A DNA stretch of 5,555 bases, taken from Comamonadaceae bacterium. Lineage in GTDB: Bacteria; Pseudomonadota; Gammaproteobacteria; Burkholderiales; Burkholderiaceae_C. Numbering within the stretch: position 1 is the first letter of the stretch; each line of letters starts with the position of its first letter. The notes beneath the pieces were generated by a model. That model made no database searches, was not told the DNA's origin, and saw only the letters and a list, made by a program, of their open reading frames with translations. The stretch lies in the NCBI GenBank assembly GCA_947460165.1, contig CANHKH010000245.1, forward strand, positions 1 to 5,555, given 5' to 3'. This document shows, one piece after another, positions 1 to 5,321 of the stretch. The translations under genes were made by a program, and so were the position numbers.

Positions 1-11
1 CAATCGTGCCG

Positions 12-120
12 CGCGATGCCCCCACCCCAGCCCTCCCCCAGAGGGGGAGGGAGTAAATCGGGGACTTTTGCCTTGCTCCCTCCAACCCTCTGGGGGGAGG
101 GCTGGGGAGGGGGGCACGCG
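12..120. repeat. REP-like imperfect inverted repeat
   Basis: A GC-rich left arm (about 18-53) and right arm (76-115) are reverse complements of each other apart from about four single-base gaps and one mismatch, separated by a 22-nt A/T-richer spacer. The match continues outward through a CGCG at each edge. The left arm also folds on itself: CCCTCCCCC (31-39), then AGA, then GGGGGAGGG (43-51) is a perfect 9-bp hairpin. This looks like a REP/BIME-type intergenic repeat, which is an inference because copy number cannot be seen here. It lies 66 nt past the stop of the minus-strand lactonase gene and could also act as a 3' stabiliser or weak terminator, although no T-tract follows. Confidence 0.75.
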
Positions 121-185
121 TGAGGCAATGGTGTGACTTGATGCATGTCGTCCAGCTTTTGCATGGCAGCGACACCCACAGAAAT

Positions 186-1103
186 TCAGCCCTGCCCAAA
201 CACCGACTCAGACAAGCCCACCCAGGGCAGCTCCACCTTGAACAAGGCCCCTGCATCTGCCTCCTGCGCCAGTTGCGCATCGCTCAGTCCCACGCGGGCA
301 GTGGTGATGTAGAGCGTGCGCCAATGCGGCCCGCCAAAAGCCACGCAGCTCGGTTGGCTGACCGGCAGTTGCACGCGGGCGATCAATTGGCCCTGGGGAT
401 TGAAGGCCAGCACGCAGCTGGCGCCCCACTGCGCGCTCCAGTAGTTGCCTTGGGCATCGATGGTGGCGCCGTCGGGCTCGCCCTGGTGCAAATCGGCAAA
501 CACCTGGGGCTTGGCAATGTGTCCATCCGCAGCTTGGTAGTCGCCGCAGTAGAGGCGTGGCTGCGCGCTGTCACACCAATGCATGCGTGCGCCGTCGGGG
601 CTGAACGCCAGGCCGTTGGGAATGGTCACCGCAGGCAGGTTCAGGCGGCTGAGCGTGCCTTGCGCGCTGTAGCGCCACCAGTGGCCCAGCGGTGATGGGC
701 CGCGCTGCTCGTCCAGCGTGCCAAAGACAAAGTGGCCCGCGCGGTCGCAGCGCCCGTCGTTGGCGCGGGTGGGCAGGCTCTCATCAAAGTCCACCAAAGG
801 CGTCACCTCGCCATGGCGCAGGTCCAGCCATGCCAGCTGGTGCTCAAAAGCGGCCAGCAGGCGCTGGGGGTCTGGCGTCAAGGCAAAGCTGCCTAAGCGG
901 GCGGGCAATGTCCAGTGGCGCACCTGCTGCGTGGCGGGCTCAAAGCTCCACAGCCGGCAGCCTGCAATGTCGGTCCACAGCAGCGCGCCGCGTGCCGCGC
1001 TCCAGGTGGCCGCCTCGCCCAGTGCGCAGCGCGGCATGTGTTCAGCGGCCACCAAGTGGGCCTGAAAGTTAGCCACGCTGTCGGCGCTCAAGCTGTCATT
1101 CAT
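186..1103 (-). CDS. SMP-30/gluconolactonase/LRE family sugar lactonase
   Basis: A 305-residue cytoplasmic protein with no signal peptide, about the length usual for the SMP-30/regucalcin/gluconolactonase family (six-bladed beta-propeller, divalent-metal dependent). Expected landmarks are present: LGE with Glu30, TRANDGR (Arg113, Asn115), IPNGLAFSPDG with Asn163, and EPDGATID with Asp211. By alignment with the family, Glu30, Asn163 and Asp211 should bind the metal, and Arg113/Asn115 should contact substrate. Members hydrolyse sugar lactones to aldonates. The gene starts 3 nt after the SDR stop, and GGAG at 1111-1114 sits 7 nt before the ATG, so the two are almost certainly cotranscribed and translationally coupled. 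The lactonase would open the lactone made by that dehydrogenase. The actual sugar (arabinose, xylose, galactose, fucose or other) cannot be read from the sequence. Confidence 0.92.
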   Translation of the reverse strand: MNDSLSADSVANFQAHLVAAEHMPRCALGEAATWSAARGALLWTDIAGCRLWSFEPATQQVRHWTLPARLGSFALTPDPQRLLAAFEHQLAWLDLRHGEVTPLVDFDESLPTRANDGRCDRAGHFVFGTLDEQRGPSPLGHWWRYSAQGTLSRLNLPAVTIPNGLAFSPDGARMHWCDSAQPRLYCGDYQAADGHIAKPQVFADLHQGEPDGATIDAQGNYWSAQWGASCVLAFNPQGQLIARVQLPVSQPSCVAFGGPHWRTLYITTARVGLSDAQLAQEADAGALFKVELPWVGLSESVFGQG

Positions 1104-1106
1104 GCC

Positions 1107-1880
1107 TCAGCTCCAGCCTGCGTCCACCACAAAGTCTTGCGCGGTGCACATGCGCGCCTGGTCCGAGGCCAAAAACAGCGCCATCTGGGCCACGTCTTGC
1201 ACCTGCAGGCGGCCGGGCAGGCACTGCGCGGCGTCGATTTCAAGCTCGGCTTCGGGCGTGACCCACAGCTCCAACTGGCGGCGCGTCATCACCCAGCCGG
1301 GCACCAAGGTGTTGACGCGGATGCGGCTGGCACCCAGGTCGCGGGCCAGCGCGCGTGTCAGACCATGCACGGCCGCTTTGCAGCTGGCGTACAGCGGGTA
1401 GCCCGCAGCTTTGATCATCCAGCTGGTGGAGCCCACATTGATGATGCTGCCGCCGCCTTGGGCCTGCATGTCGGGCGCCACCGCCTGCGCGGCAAAAAAC
1501 TGGTGCTTGAGGTTGATGGCCACGGCATGGTCAAAGTACGCGGGCGTGACCTCGTCAATGGTGTGCCGCTGGTCGCTGGCTGCGTTGTTGATCAACACAC
1601 TGACCGGCCCCAGGGCTTGCCGCACGCGCGCCAAAGCCTGTTTCAGCGCGGCGGTGTCGGTCACGTTGCACACCTGAAACAGCGTTTGTCCCTGGCCGCT
1701 GGGGGCGCTCGCGAGTTGGTCCACCAGCGCGCAGCCAGCGGCCTCGTTGATGTCAATGAATCCCACCTTGGCGTGCTGCGCCGCAAAGGCGCGCACCAAA
1801 CCTTCGCCAATGCCGCTGGCCCCGCCCGTGATGAAGACCACGCGGCCGGCCAAACAAGGGTAATGCGCAGTGCTTGTCAT
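1107..1880 (-). CDS. SDR family NAD(P)-dependent oxidoreductase, probable sugar 1-dehydrogenase
   Basis: A 257-residue classical short-chain dehydrogenase/reductase with a Rossmann fold. The cofactor motif TGGASGIG spans residues 18-25. Asp43 at the end of beta-2 (GFIDIN) suggests NAD rather than NADP. NNAA is at 98-101. The catalytic tetrad is complete: Asn123, Ser151, Tyr164 and Lys168 (YASCK), with the normal 13-residue Ser-Tyr spacing. PGW at 194-196 and a C-terminal VVDAGW end are also typical. The product class is certain; the substrate is inferred from the lactonase gene 3 nt downstream, which points to oxidation of an aldose to its lactone. The start ATG has no obvious Shine-Dalgarno sequence. 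An in-frame TGA lies about 10 codons upstream with no other start between, so this is the only sensible start. Confidence 0.93.
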   Translation of the reverse strand: MTSTAHYPCLAGRVVFITGGASGIGEGLVRAFAAQHAKVGFIDINEAAGCALVDQLASAPSGQGQTLFQVCNVTDTAALKQALARVRQALGPVSVLINNAASDQRHTIDEVTPAYFDHAVAINLKHQFFAAQAVAPDMQAQGGGSIINVGSTSWMIKAAGYPLYASCKAAVHGLTRALARDLGASRIRVNTLVPGWVMTRRQLELWVTPEAELEIDAAQCLPGRLQVQDVAQMALFLASDQARMCTAQDFVVDAGWS

Positions 1881-1933
1881 GGGCGTGTGTGCAGGCGCGG
1901 GCCGGTCCCATCAAAAGCAGGTGAAGGACTCCA

Positions 1934-1966
1934 GACAGACTGGCCAAGGAGCTGCGCGAGTCTGTC
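1934..1966. promoter_or_regulatory. 8-bp inverted repeat, possible operator of the SDR-lactonase operon
   Basis: GACAGACT at 1934-1941 is matched by its exact reverse complement AGTCTGTC at 1959-1966, with a 17-nt spacer. It lies 54-86 nt upstream of the SDR start codon. That is a plausible place for a regulator binding site or a leader hairpin. No regulator gene is visible in the window, so the role is inference only. Confidence 0.35.
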
Positions 1967-1985
1967 CTGTGTGCCGGTGGCGCCG

Positions 1986-1997
1986 GCTCGGCCGAGC
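1986..1997. repeat. perfect 12-bp palindrome GCTCGGCCGAGC
   Basis: The sequence is exactly self-complementary and lies 20 nt beyond the neighbouring 8-bp inverted repeat, upstream of the SDR gene. It could be a dimeric regulator site. A GC-rich palindrome of this length could also arise by chance. Confidence 0.35.
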
Positions 1998-2269
1998 ATG
2001 CACTGACCCGCGCCAAGCGAGCGCGCTGCATGAGTTGCACCGCCATGAAAAAAGAGACCAGAGCCAGCCATGGCCTGAGTGTGGGCAACTCGCGTGGGCC
2101 TGCATGTAGGCGGGCGCCCAGGGTGGAGGTCAGCAAGCCCGGCAGGGACATTAAAATCCCCGCATTCCACTCTTGCGGCCTGCGTTCGGTGAAATCTTCT
2201 TTCATCCTCCCGAGCGCCATGTCAGGTTCAGGGGCTGGTTCTTCATGTTGAGGAAAAGCAGAGAAAGTT

Positions 2270-2524
2270 ATGGCCAAGGAAGAACTTATTGAAATGCACG
2301 GGCTGGTGCAAGAGGTGCTGCCAGACTCGCGATTTCGGGTGACCCTGGACAACGGTCACCAATTGATTGCTTACACCTCGGGCAAGATGCGCAAGAACCA
2401 CATTCGCATTCTTGCCGGTGACCAAGTCTCGCTGGAGCTCTCGCCTTACGACCTGAGCAAGGGACGCATCACCTTCAGGCACATCGCTGGCCGCACGCCA
2501 CCGCCGCCCCGCTCGCCGCGCTGA
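2270..2524 (+). CDS. infA: translation initiation factor IF-1
   Basis: An 84-residue protein that matches bacterial IF-1 from start to finish: MAKEELIEMHG at the N-terminus, NGHQLIAYTSGKMRKNHIRI at residues 28-47, and SPYDLSKGRITFR at 58-70. IF-1 is an S1-like OB-fold RNA-binding protein that occupies the ribosomal A site during initiation and works with IF-2 and IF-3. E. coli IF-1 has 72 residues; this one carries an extra 12-14-residue tail rich in proline and arginine (GRTPPPPRSPR). No ribosomal protein genes surround it, so it is probably the stand-alone paralogue known in Burkholderiales rather than the copy in the ribosomal protein cluster. GAGA (2261-2264) and AGGA (2251-2254) precede the ATG as modest ribosome-binding sequences. 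Confidence 0.97.
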   Translation: MAKEELIEMHGLVQEVLPDSRFRVTLDNGHQLIAYTSGKMRKNHIRILAGDQVSLELSPYDLSKGRITFRHIAGRTPPPPRSPR

Positions 2525-2541
2525 AGGAGGGACTGGTCTGC

Positions 2542-2880
2542 ATGCCAGGGGCCAGCGCACTTGCGACGGCCCGGGCAGGGCCGTGCCAAGTTTCTCGATT
2601 CGTCATACGAATTGGCCGGGAGCTGCACACGAGCCATTCTTCCAGCGTGGGGACTGGCACCCCACAAGATGCCAACGAGAAACATCCTCGACCTGAAGAC
2701 CCTGGGCCCAGCCACACGCTGGGCGCTGACGCGGCAGCACCAGAGCTGCTTGCTCTCGTTCAGCTCGTTCCGGTTGTTCCTGAGGCAGCAATTTCTTTGA
2801 TTTCTGCGGCGCCAGACCAGACCGCCACAGCGGGCACAACCGTGACCCCAGGCCATTGCCTGCACCCGAGCCCGCCCTGA
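2542..2880 (+). CDS. possible small hypothetical protein after infA (doubtful)
   Basis: A 112-codon open frame starts 17 nt after the infA stop. It is worth recording because AAGGAGG (2524-2530), a perfect Shine-Dalgarno core, begins at the last base of the infA stop codon and lies 11 nt before this ATG, slightly longer than ideal. Against it: the predicted protein is Ala/Pro/Thr-rich, resembles no family I know, and third codon positions are no more G/C-rich than the background. The frame also runs through several hairpins. The AAGGAGG may be coincidental. Confidence 0.2.
   Translation: MPGASALATARAGPCQVSRFVIRIGRELHTSHSSSVGTGTPQDANEKHPRPEDPGPSHTLGADAAAPELLALVQLVPVVPEAAISLISAAPDQTATAGTTVTPGHCLHPSPP
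2566..2584 (+). terminator. terminator-like hairpin after infA
   Basis: ACGGCCC (2566-2572) and GGGCCGT (2578-2584) form a perfect 7-bp stem around a 5-nt loop, 42 nt past the infA stop. Only a short T-run (TTT at 2591-2593) follows, 6 nt after the stem, so it is a weak intrinsic terminator at best. It may instead stabilise the infA 3' end. Confidence 0.35.
2598..2612. repeat. perfect hairpin ATTCGT-CAT-ACGAAT
   Basis: A 6-bp perfect inverted repeat with a 3-nt centre stands out as A/T-rich in a G/C-rich stretch. It could be a regulator half-site pair or an RNA hairpin. No function can be assigned from sequence alone. Confidence 0.35.
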
Positions 2881-2945
2881 CCTGAGCCGCCTGACGCGGC
2901 GCCCAGCCCCTGGGAAGAAGACGCTTTGCGCGGGCGCCGTTCAAG

Positions 2946-2964
2946 CCCGCACAGCTTGTGCGGG
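2946..2964 (+). other. strong hairpin in the leader of the 3063-3482 gene
   Basis: CCCGCACA (2946-2953), loop GCT, and TGTGCGGG (2957-2964) form a perfect 8-bp stem. No T-tract follows, so it is not a standard intrinsic terminator. It lies about 100 nt upstream of the disordered-protein start codon and between the arms of the 2913-2920/2973-2980 complementary pair. Confidence 0.5.
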
Positions 2965-3062
2965 ACTGCCGCCTTCTTCCTACGCGGCCGGTCCTGTCGG
3001 CCTACAGCCGTGCTGGTGCACGCTGGCTAGCCTGGGCGCTGTTCCAACCCCAGGAGAAAAGC

Positions 3063-3482
3063 ATGAAGCGTGTGACGAGCAACAAGGGCCATGGCGTGCG
3101 CGCCCTGAAGACCAGCGACACATCGATGCGCCAAGCGGCCCATCCAACCAACGACAAACCCACGCATTCGGCGGAACAGGCCGGCCAGGCCCTGGCCCAG
3201 CCCAAGGCGGCCGCGGCCCGCCCACTGCAAGCGCCAGCGGCAGCGGGGACACACCAGTCTGCCGCCCCTCAAGGCGCCAAGCAAGGCAGTGTGGCGCGCT
3301 CGGCGGGTGTGGGCGCGCCCAAGGTGTCCAGGGCGCCGTCTGTGCTGTCGCCGCCCTCAGGCCAATCCAAGCCGCAAGGCGGGGAGCGAGCTGGGCCGGG
3401 CAGTTCTGGCCCTGTGCAGTCGGGCTCCAGCCCGCGCGGCAGCTCGCCTGCCGACGAGGACCCCCGTTTTCAAAATATGTGA
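3063..3482 (+). CDS. hypothetical basic, low-complexity, disordered protein
   Basis: A 139-residue protein I do not recognise. The frame is open from a GTG at 2958, but I choose the ATG at 3063 because AGGAG at 3052-3056 sits 6 nt before it, an excellent ribosome binding site. Ala, Ser, Pro, Gly and Gln make up about 63% of residues. There is no Trp, Tyr, Cys or Ile and a single Phe (residue 136). Lys plus Arg (17) exceed Asp plus Glu (7), giving a basic protein. The N-terminus (MKRVTSNKGHGVRALK) is basic and polar, so no signal peptide or membrane segment is seen. The C-terminus ends in an acidic patch, DEDPRFQNM. It is probably intrinsically disordered and may bind nucleic acid or a partner protein. 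It converges with argG, whose stop lies 110 nt further on. Confidence 0.62.
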   Translation: MKRVTSNKGHGVRALKTSDTSMRQAAHPTNDKPTHSAEQAGQALAQPKAAAARPLQAPAAAGTHQSAAPQGAKQGSVARSAGVGAPKVSRAPSVLSPPSGQSKPQGGERAGPGSSGPVQSGSSPRGSSPADEDPRFQNM

Positions 3483-3561
3483 TGGTCAGAGGCGGCGCAA
3501 ACTCATACAGCGCTGCGCTCGGCTTGAAGGTTTGCGGGCAAGGGTGAACTGGCCAAAGCCA

Positions 3562-3583
3562 CGCGCGTGTGGACGCACGCGCG
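3562..3583. terminator. hairpin between convergent genes, possible bidirectional terminator
   Basis: CGCGCGTG (3562-3569) and CACGCGCG (3576-3583) form a perfect 8-bp stem around a 6-nt loop. It lies 9 nt beyond the argG stop on the minus strand and 79 nt past the plus-strand gene. The minus-strand side continues TGGCTTTGG and the plus side reaches only TTT, so the T-tracts are poor. A second inverted repeat, GCAAAC (3497-3502) with GTTTGC (3530-3535), lies in the same gap. Stop-to-stop placement supports a termination role. Confidence 0.4.
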
Positions 3584-3592
3584 CGGGGCGGT

Positions 3593-4927
3593 TTACTTGC
3601 TGCCTTCGAGCTTGAAGATGTGCGGCCCTTGCCCCGCCGACAACAGCCCCGCATGGGCGTAAATGCCCAGCTTGGCCCGGGTGTCGGTGATGTCCAGGTT
3701 GCGCATGGTCAGCTGACCAATGCGGTCCAGTGGGGAAAACGGCGCGTCTTCCACTTTTTCCATGCTCAGGCGCTCGGGCGCATAAGTCAGGTTGGGTGAG
3801 TCGGTGTTGAGGATGCTGTAGTCGTTGCCACGGCGCAGCTCCAGCGTCACCTCGCCGGTGATGGCGCGGGCCACCCAACGCTGGGCGGTTTCGCGCAGCA
3901 TGATGGCTTGCGGGTCGAACCAGCGGCCCTGGTAGAGCAGGCGGCCCAAGCGCAGGCCGCTCATGCGGTACTGCTCTATGGTGTCTTCGTTGTGAATGCC
4001 GGTGACCAGGCGCTCGTAGGCAATGTGCAAGAGCGCCATGCCGGGGGCTTCGTAAATGCCGCGGCTCTTGGCTTCGATGATGCGGTTTTCAATCTGGTCG
4101 CTCATGCCCAGGCCGTGGCGCCCGCCAATCTCGTTGGCCTTGAGGATCAGGTCCACCAAGCTGGCAAAGCTCTGGCCGTTGAGCGTCACCGGCATGCCCT
4201 CTTCAAAGCGCACCGTCACTTCTTCGGCCTTCACGTCGACCTCGGGCTTCCAAAAAGCCGTGCCCATGATGGGGTTGACGATGCGAATGCCGGAATTGAG
4301 CTGCTCCAGGTCTTTGGCCTCGTGGGTGGCGCCCAGCATGTTGGAGTCGGTGGAGTAGGCTTTTTCCACGCTCATCTTGTAGTCAAAGCCGTTGGCAATG
4401 AGGAACTCGCTCATTTCCTTGCGGCCGCCCAGCTCGTCAATAAAGCGTTGGTCCAGCCAGGGCTTGTAGATTTTCAGGCTGGGGTTGGTCAGCAGCCCGT
4501 AGCGGTAAAAGCGCTCTATGTCGTTGCCTTTGTAGGTGCTGCCGTCGCCCCAAATGTTGACATCGTCTTCCTTCATGGCCGCCACCAGCATGGTGCCCGT
4601 GACTGCTCGGCCCAGTGGGGTGGTGTTGAAGTAGGTGATGCCGCCCGTGGAGATGTGAAAAGCCGAGCACTGGATGGCGGCAATGCCCTCGTGCGCCAGC
4701 TGCAGCCGGCAGTCGACCAGGCGGGCTTTTTCGGCGCCGTAGGCCATGGCCTTGCGGGGGATTTCTTCGTAGTCTGACTCGTCGGGCTGGCCTAAATCTG
4801 CGGTGTAGGCATAGGGCACGGCGCCCTTTTGCTTCATCCACAAGAGAGCCGCCGAGGTGTCCAGGCCGCCTGAAAAAGCGATGCCGACTTTTTGCCCTTG
4901 GGGCAAGTGTTGGAGGATGGTGCTCAT
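3593..4927 (-). CDS. argG: argininosuccinate synthase
   Basis: A 444-residue cytoplasmic enzyme, close in length and sequence to the long-form E. coli ArgG (447). It condenses citrulline and aspartate using ATP to give argininosuccinate, the penultimate step of arginine synthesis. The ATP-pyrophosphatase P-loop AFSGGLDTS is at residues 17-25, with LGQPDESDYEEIP just after. TPLGRAVTG (103-111), GDGSTYKGNDIERF (127-140), YSTDSNMLGATHEAKDLE (191-208) and GRHGLGMSDQIENR (269-282) are all intact. The reading frame extends 54 codons further upstream, but that part overlaps ppnP out of frame; the ATG at 4927 aligns with the family N-terminus (MSTILQHLPQG). No clear Shine-Dalgarno precedes it. The start lies 14 nt after the ppnP stop, so translation probably depends on coupling to that gene. 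Confidence 0.99.
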   Translation of the reverse strand: MSTILQHLPQGQKVGIAFSGGLDTSAALLWMKQKGAVPYAYTADLGQPDESDYEEIPRKAMAYGAEKARLVDCRLQLAHEGIAAIQCSAFHISTGGITYFNTTPLGRAVTGTMLVAAMKEDDVNIWGDGSTYKGNDIERFYRYGLLTNPSLKIYKPWLDQRFIDELGGRKEMSEFLIANGFDYKMSVEKAYSTDSNMLGATHEAKDLEQLNSGIRIVNPIMGTAFWKPEVDVKAEEVTVRFEEGMPVTLNGQSFASLVDLILKANEIGGRHGLGMSDQIENRIIEAKSRGIYEAPGMALLHIAYERLVTGIHNEDTIEQYRMSGLRLGRLLYQGRWFDPQAIMLRETAQRWVARAITGEVTLELRRGNDYSILNTDSPNLTYAPERLSMEKVEDAPFSPLDRIGQLTMRNLDITDTRAKLGIYAHAGLLSAGQGPHIFKLEGSK

Positions 4928-4941
4928 GCTGGGGCTCAGGT

Positions 4942-5259
4942 TCAACCGAAATGGCAGATGTAGTGGTAAGCCTCGGTCACCCGAATGTCGAATTTGGAGT
5001 GGGCGGGGATGCTGAAGGACTCGCCCACGCTGGACTTGACCCAGACCTCGCTGCCAGCGAGCTTGTACTCGCAAGCGCCGCCCACGCATTCCATGATTTC
5101 AGGTGCGCCCGTGTTGAAGGTCAAGGTGGCGGGCAGGATCACGCCGACTGATTTTTTGGTGCCGTCGGCCAAGGTGATGCCGTGGCTGACGCACTTGCCG
5201 TCAAAGTACACATTGGCCTGGGTGTTGACGCTGACGTTGCTGATTTGTTCGGTGCTCAT
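4942..5259 (-). CDS. ppnP: pyrimidine/purine nucleoside phosphorylase (PpnP/YaiE, DUF1255 family)
   Basis: A 105-residue single-domain cupin protein, slightly longer at the N-terminus than E. coli PpnP (94 residues). The family pattern is clear: NVYFDGKCVSHGI (16-28), KKSVGVILPATLTFNTGAPE (35-54), then SVGESFSIPAHSKFDIRV (77-94) and a terminal YHYICHFG. The family phosphorolyses several purine and pyrimidine nucleosides to free base and ribose 1-phosphate. The ATG at 5259 is chosen because AGGGA (5267-5271) sits 7 nt upstream and family similarity begins here; the frame's further extension to 5541 crosses a promoter and a terminator. It is the first gene of a two-gene operon with argG. The functional link to arginine synthesis is not obvious. 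Confidence 0.95.
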   Translation of the reverse strand: MSTEQISNVSVNTQANVYFDGKCVSHGITLADGTKKSVGVILPATLTFNTGAPEIMECVGGACEYKLAGSEVWVKSSVGESFSIPAHSKFDIRVTEAYHYICHFG

Positions 5260-5279
5260 GGACGCTTCCCTGCAATGGC

Positions 5280-5301
5280 AAAAAATGGCCCGCGCACGGG
5301 C
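5280..5301 (-). terminator. terminator-like hairpin in the ppnP leader (possible attenuator)
   Basis: Reading the minus strand, GCCCG-TGCG-CGGGC (5301 to 5288) is followed after 2 nt by six T (5285 to 5280). This has the shape of a small intrinsic terminator, yet it lies between the likely -10 box and the ppnP start codon, 21 nt before the ATG. The stem is only 5 bp, so strength is uncertain. Confidence 0.4.
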
Positions 5302-5321
5302 TGTGGCGGGCAAAAACTTTG

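Larger units (their letters stand above)
1881..2269. other. divergent intergenic region between the SDR operon and infA
   Basis: About 390 bases hold no gene I can confirm. They must contain the control signals for both the minus-strand sugar-oxidation pair and plus-strand infA. Two inverted repeats are listed separately. TTAAAATC near 2151-2158 could be a -10-like element toward infA, but no convincing -35 box is found at the right spacing. A minus-strand frame open from 2220 (or from ATG at 2151, preceded by GGGGA) stays open to 1753 with about three quarters G/C in third positions. However, it would overlap the SDR gene by 128 nt and resembles no family I know, so I do not call it a gene. 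Confidence 0.6.
2525..3062. other. hairpin-rich region without a confident gene
   Basis: About 540 bases separate infA from the next plus-strand gene. Several frames are open, but none encodes a protein I recognise. The best candidate is listed separately (2542-2880). A 43-codon stretch from ATG 2670 has very high third-position G/C but no Shine-Dalgarno; the minus-strand frame 2944-2603 shares the same biased column and is equally unsupported. The region holds perfect short hairpins at 2566-2584, 2598-2612, 2647-2665, 2706-2724, 2734-2749 and 2946-2964. Inverted pairs 2897-2904/2932-2939 and 2913-2920/2973-2980 are also present. It may be a long structured untranslated region or hold a small RNA. 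Confidence 0.5.

Noticed and set aside
120..695. 191-codon plus-strand frame antisense to the lactonase gene
   Set aside because: It overlaps the SMP-30 gene, whose metal-binding motifs are intact, and has no recognisable domain or ribosome binding site.
915..2006. 363-codon plus-strand open frame antisense to the SDR and lactonase genes
   Set aside because: It crosses two genes with complete catalytic motifs on the other strand. Its translation is Ala/His/Val/Gly-rich with no family resemblance, as expected for an antisense shadow in GC-rich DNA.
2603..2944. 113-codon minus-strand frame in the infA downstream region
   Set aside because: It would start at TTG without a Shine-Dalgarno and resembles no family. 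Its third-position G/C bias is shared with a plus-strand frame, so the bias does not tell which, if either, is coding.
2980..3654. 224-codon minus-strand frame opposite the disordered-protein gene
   Set aside because: It is Pro/Arg/Ala/Trp-rich, runs into the end of argG in another frame and has no ribosome binding site. The low-complexity GC-rich plus strand keeps this frame open by chance.
3908..4777. 289-codon plus-strand open frame antisense to argG
   Set aside because: It lies wholly within argG, which is conserved along its full length. The composition (Ala/Val/His/Gly-rich) is that of a reverse-strand shadow.
4928..5089. 54-codon N-terminal extension of the argG frame
   Set aside because: It overlaps ppnP in another frame, and family similarity of ArgG begins exactly at the ATG at 4927.
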